Notes under the pieces: model-generated | What the model saw: only the letters and a program-made list of their open reading frames with translations | Told to the model about the DNA's origin: nothing | Databases searched by the model: none | Source: Inonotus obliquus | Taxonomy: Eukaryota > Basidiomycota > Agaricomycetes > Hymenochaetales > Hymenochaetaceae | Direction of reading: 5' to 3' | Assembly: GCA_032164295.1 (NCBI GenBank) | Contig: JAJHTX010000008.1 | Coordinates: 682,001 to 746,000 of the forward strand | DNA: 64,000 bases | In this document: positions 59,100 through 64,000 of the stretch, piece by piece | How positions within the stretch are numbered: position 1 is the first letter of the stretch | How the letters are laid out: each line of letters begins with the position of its first letter | Translations under genes and position numbers: made by a program

Positions 59100-60210
59100 T
59101 ATTACAAGACATTGTATCCTGAGTGTCGAAAGAAAGATCTACATTCTTTAGAGGAAATACAGTAAGCCTGGATATATAATCGTTCAACAATCGATTGATC
59201 TCCTTGCATTCGATGCCTTCTAAGTCGGGCCTTTATAAGTGAGAAGGCAAGTTCAATGGAGTTAAAGTCTGGTGAATATGAAGGTAAAAACTCCAGTCTG
59301 ACACCCCTATGCAAATATTAGCACAACAATAAGTAGATGATAAGGAGAAGCCAACCTGGACTCTATAAGTTGACGAATTGCAGGAGCTTTGTGTATTGAA
59401 CAGTTGTCCATAACGATCACGGACCTTGGTGCAGGGAATGAGTTCATTTTATCCAGAAGACTGGCAATGAACTCTGCAAAGAGATTTGCGTTGAATGCAT
59501 TTTCAATGACCACACAGTCAACCACCCCATCAAGGTTGATAGCGGCCAGCAAGAAATACCTGTATTTATTTGATAGACCGGATGGTCTGTGGAGAATTCA
59601 AGACATCAACTTACTGCTTTCCTCTTGTGAAGAAGTACTTCTGACAAGTTTATTTGCCTTCAAGCGCTCATGCTTGATTTTAAATATAAGTCCGGTGATC
59701 ACATGCACTTTCATCCACAAACACCAGCTGCTTGGATGCATAATGAGTTCCAATTTGTATCTGATAACATGTACACTGTGTTTCGCTCTGTTCCAGAGCA
59801 ACCTTTGAGATCTGAGACACATTGTGTTAGCATATCCTGCACTATCTAAACAAGTGGATGGAGTGATTACTTTCTTCAGCCTGAAGCCTGTGTGCCTCAA
59901 TGTCCTGTATATAGTTGAGTCTGAAATGTCTTTCTCTTATCTCTCTCGCAAAATTCCCTTCAGTTTACCCAAATAGAGGTTGTTTCGGTTTACCAATGAA
60001 CCAATTAGGAACTATGCACTATGTATGAGAGGCTATACATTGACCACTCAGAGTGACGACTTGCCTCTGTGTCAATGTAATCTAGAACCCTAGGCCTTCT
60101 GCGGTTCACCAGAACCTCTGTTAATGTAGTCCCGTTATGATTGAACTGCTGAATGATTCTGAACATTGTACATTCCAGAATTCTCATCCACTGCAAAAGC
60201 TGCACAATAC
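59100..60210 (-). pseudogene. Right-arm Tc1/mariner (IS630-like) transposase, longer copy
   Basis: Minus strand: helix-turn-helix as in the left arm, then RHTGFRLKKVITPS, LVFVDESACDHRTYI with the first Asp intact, INLDGVVDCVVIENAF, SVIVMDNCSIHKAPAI with the second Asp intact, and FLPSYSPDFNSIELAFSLIK with the third catalytic region. The C-terminus is ECRSFFRHSGYNVL. Frameshifts and stops between the D1 and D2 regions make it inactive, but it is better preserved than the left copy. Confidence 0.82.
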
Positions 60211-60940
60211 GAATCCCACTTCAATAGATCCTTATGATATATTCTCTCAAGTTGTTGAAAATTCTGCAGCAACATCGGGCCATACAAGTTGTTCGAAGAT
60301 GGGAGTAAGAGCAAGACGTGCTGTTGATGCGTCTTGCTATCTATCTGGCACACATTTGATTATCACACCCACCCATCACTTGCGCAACACCCTAGCTTAT
60401 TCTACAGCCCTTACTGAGTGTTGTTCTTTATGTGGTCCTGCCATTGCCCCTCTTTTGTTGTGCAGCAGCAAGTGACAGGACAGTTAGCTGCGAAGAAAAT
60501 GTGTAAGCTGACTAACAACTTCACATTATTACATTACTAGTCCCGTTGTCATCGCTGTCCTAGGGTATCACACTTAATTTTGCCAACCTCACACACCCAG
60601 CTTGGTCCAGCTTTCTATCTTAGACTAGGGCGGAGCTGTTGATGTAACAGATAGGCTGAGAAAGCAGATGTTGTAGGGTTCTGTTAGAATATAGGACGAG
60701 GTGAAGTGATGGTCGGAACAAGTGAGAATGTTCTCTTGTCCACCAGGGCGTGTGTGCATTTGTTCCACAACATATTACTATCACTAGAAGTACATTTTTG
60801 AGGAGATGTTTTTGGTGCTAGTACTATGTCCATATGTGCAGTATTGACTGAGAAATTGCATTTTTGAGTACTGAGGGCACAACACATGTCAAAAAAAGCA
60901 CATGAAGGCCCGACTGCCAATATTTTTGCAAACAGCTGTA

Positions 60941-61640
60941 ATACCATATCTTTAATTACTCTTATTTTTATTTGCATCCAACTGATCTTCTAATTGAAAT
61001 ACAATGTGAAGGGCTTACAGTCTTGTACACTCTCCGCTCTTGCTTTAATTTATTTTCCTCTCCTCCATTTTGTTGTTTCTGAATCCTTCGTATACACACC
61101 TCAAATTATACTCTGTTGCTTTTATAATAAAATTTAGTAAATTGAATTAAGAAGAGAGAATCCATTTGGAATTCTCTCACAAACGGTGGCAGTGATGAAT
61201 TTAATTGGTATTTTGAATATTTCCTTCCTATCATCAAAGCGGCAATCGAGCATGCCAGAACCTCATCTTCGCTTTTGTAATCAATTGAGTTGTCTGTTTC
61301 GTAATTAGACCCAGATTCTGGAGGTGTCACTTGGGTATTGAAGCTGGTCTTCCACCGGGCCTTGGCTTTCTTCGACTTTACATTACTGAGTGACATTCTG
61401 GCATCACTTATGTGTTAGAGCATTGTAGGTAGAGAGGAACAGGAGCTAGGGTAGCTCCTACTTTTTATTCAATTTTTTTGGTATTTTGTTTTCCAAAAAA
61501 ATTGAAATTTTGATGGCTTATTAAAAACCTCGGATTCATGCATATTTTTGTTACTTGTATTACAGAAAAAAAATGGTCCGGGTCAGAAACTCAAAATTGT
61601 GGTCTGCACTGAGTTGTTAGCCTGTGCTGCTCTGCACCAT
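60941..61640 (-). other. AT-rich repeat DNA with one short open frame
   Basis: A minus-strand frame with ATG at 61396 (96 codons) reads MSLSNVKSKKAKARWKTSFN, YETDNSIDYKSEDEVLACSI and SSLPPFVREFQMDS. It is hydrophilic and acidic in the middle and not recognised. It may be a fragment of an older element. The rest shows nothing beyond A/T runs. Confidence 0.3.
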
Positions 61641-62070
61641 AGCTCTAACCTTTTCCACAATCTCATAAGGCCGAAACAGCTTGTCTTCAAACTTCACTGT
61701 TGACCTAGATGTCTTAATGTTTCATCTATCTGGGAAGACCTTACTGCCTTACTTATATTCCACCAATGCTCCTGCATGTCTGATATAAAACCTCTTCACA
61801 TTCTTTGCTGCTTGTTCGAGATTTGCTTGAGCCATCTTATACATATCATAATCATCTTCATCTTGAACTGTAACCCTCAATCACAAATGATCTTTTGTAG
61901 TAATCCATAGAGTCTGAAGAAATGATTATGGTAGATCTTTACCATTCCTTTAGAGATTAACTTCATTGAAATTCGAATTGCATACATCTATTCACTGAAC
62001 TGATCAACAGTGATATAAATAGTATTGTACCCATTTGACTCTAGAGCTCTCCAATCAAATCAACTGACAC
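61640..62070 (-). pseudogene. Chromovirus integrase fragment
   Basis: On the minus strand, VDLIGEL at about 62,064 is followed by NGYNTIYITVDQFS, GMVKIYHNHFFRLYGLLQKI, CD-stop-GLQF, then after a deletion MAQANLEQAAKNVKRFYIRH and NIKTSRSTVKFEDKLF with PYEIVEKV. This is the integrase core and C-terminal domain, close to chromovirus B (VDLIGELPKSKGYN). The segment between the second catalytic Asp and the C-terminal domain is missing, and the left copia LTR starts just beyond its other end. Confidence 0.75.
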
Positions 62071-62074
62071 TATA

Positions 62075-62311
62075 TGTCAAGGTGCCAATTCTAACACATT
62101 ATTCTTATTTATTGACACATATGCACACTTGTGAATCTTATGGTTATTTGTGTTTTATTTTGTTTCTCTTTTATTTCTGTAGTGTGATGACTTTTGATCA
62201 TATTCTGATTATGTAATCTAGCCCTCAAAGTGGCCTGATACAGTGAATGACACTCCCTACATCTTGTGCTTATCCACTACATACAGTGTGTTTAGGTTGC
62301 TGTTACTCACA
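62075..62311 (+). repeat. Ty1/copia LTR, plus orientation
   Basis: TGTCAAGGTGC...CTCACA, 237 bp, matching in inverted orientation the LTR at 63284-63538. Plus-strand copia gag follows it, so it is the 5' LTR of a truncated element. Confidence 0.75.
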
Positions 62312-62399
62312 GTATACTAACTCACATTCCTACACCTGAGGTGCATACTAACTCTCATACCTGTCCATCCATTCGTTCTGTCACTACCTTGATTTTTGT

Positions 62400-63283
62400 T
62401 ATTTGCTACTGTTCTTTGCAGTTAGAGAACAGCCTTTGCATCCAATGGTTGTTGTTGGATCAGAGAATCCTACAGACTCTGAAGCTTGCCGCCCAGCCTT
62501 AGTTTGCTGGTGCAAAGCTTCTCTGAGCCAGCAGTGCCTGCAGGGACTTGACAGTCTAACAGATCAGCACTGTCTTGTGGTGAACCTGTGTATACTTCAC
62601 AATACAGAGTGCTCTGCAGCTACCACTGACTGTATTTGAATAAGTGCCTAATCTATCCCTACTTCAATTTTGCTCATATCTCACCTCTCTCTCATCCGAT
62701 CGCATCCCTGCTTTGCACACTAGCTCTTGCACATGCCCAATTACCTCCCTACCAAGCGCCAGCAAGTTTGACATGCAGGCCCTCCTGCAACCAAGATGCT
62801 ATGGTGGCTTGTCAGTGGTCAAGAGAAGCAACCTGATGAGGAGAACAAACCTGAACTAGCTACATAGCAGATAAGGGCTGAACATGCAACTGGTCTCATT
62901 TATCAGCTGAAAGGACATTGCAGGATGTCAGGAACACTTGCAAAGCAGACCTCACTTTAGAGAAGTTTGAGAAAGAGCTTGCATGTGCTGTTCTGTGTTG
63001 TTCTCTGCCTGAGAAATTCTCTTCCTTCAGATCTGCTATCCTCCTCAAGCCTGACTTTGGCTGGAAGGCACTCAGATCATTCTTCATCCCTGAAGATGAC
63101 AACTGGAGGGGTGTGGAACTACAGGCTGTTGCAATGCACATTTCCACCTCAGCCCAAAAACACTCCAAGGACATTACTTGTGAGTTCTGTGGCATTAGAG
63201 GACATGCTTGCATTCTGCTTTTTGAAGCAGGTTGCCTCTGCAAGATAGTAAGGGCAGAGATCAATGGCAAGAAGGGCAAGAAG
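62400..63283 (+). pseudogene. Copia Gag, truncated
   Basis: The plus strand gives LQDVRNTCKADLTLEKFEKE-type sequence from 62,918, then CAVLCCSLPEKFSSFRSAIL and a zinc knuckle region CEFCGIRGHACILLF, typical of Ty1/copia Gag. Upstream pieces from 62,403 are in other frames. The frame runs into the inverted LTR at 63284, so protease, integrase and polymerase of this copy are missing. Confidence 0.7.
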
Positions 63284-63538
63284 TGTGAGCAGCAGCAACC
63301 TAAATACACTGTATGCAGTGGATGAGCACAAGATGTAGGGAGTGCCATCCACTGCATTGGGCCGCTTTGAGGGCTAGATTACAGAATCAGAATGTAACTA
63401 AAAGTCGTTACATTACAGAAATAAAGGAGAAACAAAATAAAACACAAATAACTATAAGATGCACACAAGTGTGCATATGTGTTAATAAATAAGGGGAATG
63501 TGTTAGGATCATAATTCCAATACTCCTGCACCTTAACA
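63284..63538 (-). repeat. Ty1/copia LTR, minus orientation
   Basis: Read on the minus strand it starts TGTTAAGGTGC and ends CTCACA, 255 bp, similar to the LTR at 62075 with one extra stretch near its start. It follows minus-strand copia pol, so it is that element's 3' LTR. Confidence 0.78.
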
Positions 63539-64000
63539 CATCCTAAGGCCTTGGTGAGAATGTCTGCAGGCATATAGTAGGCATATAGTTCACTTTAACA
63601 TGACCAGCCTCAACAACATCTCTAAGCCAATAGAACCTCAGGTCCAGATGCTTTATCCTCCTATGGTGTTCAGAATTCTGGGCAACAGACAGGGCAGACT
63701 GGTGAGCTTGTGATGCTCATCAATGGGGGCCTTCACAGGACTGCGGTCAGACATCCCAAATCTCTCAAGCACATTCACAATGTATTGTCTCTGTGAGAGA
63801 GATAAGGAATGCTTGCTTCTGTCTCTCTCAATGTACACACCAAGTAGGAAGGATGTAGGACCCAGATCATACAGTTTGGAGTGCTTGATCAGCTGATCCC
63901 TCACAAACTGGTACTGCTGCTTTGACTTTGCAGCAATGGTCATGTTATCAACATAGACAGGAATGATGATTCTGACATCCTCCTTTCTGTAGACTCGTAT
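63530..64000 (-). pseudogene. Copia reverse transcriptase/RNase H, cut by the window edge
   Basis: Entering from the right edge on the minus strand: PVYVDNMTIAAKSKQQYQFV, where the catalytic YVDD box reads YVDN, then LIKHSKLYDLGPTSFLLGVY, SLSQRQYIVNVLERFGMSD and PVKAPIDEHHK. After a gap comes MPADILTKALG, the conserved end of copia RNase H. The D-to-N change in the catalytic box and the missing stretch in between indicate a dead element. Confidence 0.82.

Larger units (their letters stand above)
52908..60938. mobile_element. 8.0 kb mariner composite: inverted transposase ends around cargo
   Basis: Both outer ends are CAGCTGTTTGCAAAAATATT (inverted at the right), flanked on each side by TA (52906-52907 and 60939-60940), the Tc1/mariner target. 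Arms of about 1.6-1.8 kb are near-identical inverted copies of an IS630/Tc1-mariner element, each running inward. Neither arm has an inner terminal repeat; the left arm loses homology at about 54,545 within the transposase, the right continues past its stop to about 59,000. Between them lies about 4.4 kb of unrelated DNA with decayed coding frames. This could have moved as one unit using the outer ends, or be two separate insertions that lost their inner ends. Confidence 0.75.

Overview
The window comes from a filamentous fungus, most likely an Agaricomycete (mushroom-forming basidiomycete). The evidence is genes cut by many 49-60 bp GT..AG introns, a DUF6534-type seven-helix membrane protein family in two copies, an Atg22-type vacuolar effluxer, a Tom70 import receptor, a Rua1-like zinc regulator, an eight-cysteine secreted protein, and Ty3/gypsy chromoviruses with C-terminal chromodomains. 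All family assignments are by reading; no search was run. No rRNA, tRNA or CRISPR array was seen.

The left half (1-32.3 kb) is the gene compartment. In order it holds: a decayed repeat unit (0.16-1.95 kb); the Rua1-like regulator (3.6-7.2 kb, minus); DUF6534 paralogue A (8.0-10.4 kb, minus); a tandem array of three about 2.2 kb units (11.4-17.15 kb) that carry the remains of one small gene family and two identical-length MITEs; an unidentified 538-residue protein (minus); a small two-exon protein (minus) that shares a 318 bp divergent promoter with ATG22 (plus); a possible leucine-rich-repeat pseudogene; DUF6534 paralogue B (24.7-26.3 kb, plus); a small secreted cysteine-rich protein (plus); and TOM70 (30.0-32.3 kb, minus).

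At about 32.48 kb, only some 180 bp upstream of the TOM70 start codon, the sequence changes abruptly to AT-richer, nested transposable-element DNA that runs to the end of the window. It contains a 1.06 kb TIR element; chromovirus A (33,868-44,800, TSD CCACC) interrupted by at least three 1.1-1.3 kb solo-LTR-like repeats; chromovirus B (45,335-52,395, TSD TCAAT/TTAAT); an 8.0 kb TA-flanked unit whose two ends are inverted Tc1/mariner (IS630-like) transposase copies around about 4.4 kb of unrecognised cargo; a chromovirus integrase scrap; and two Ty1/copia fragments meeting head to head. Every transposon reading frame is broken. Many stops sit where the family has R, Q or W, and three target-site duplications differ by a single C-to-T change, which suggests repeat-directed or methylation-driven C-to-T mutation.

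The cellular genes do not form a pathway cluster. They are housekeeping or membrane genes (mitochondrial import, vacuolar amino-acid efflux) with lineage-variable genes between them. The least conventional items are the mariner composite with coiled-coil cargo, the tandem decayed gene family with a variable N-terminus, and the exon-for-exon identity in length of the two DUF6534 genes, including 21-nt and 16-nt microexons.
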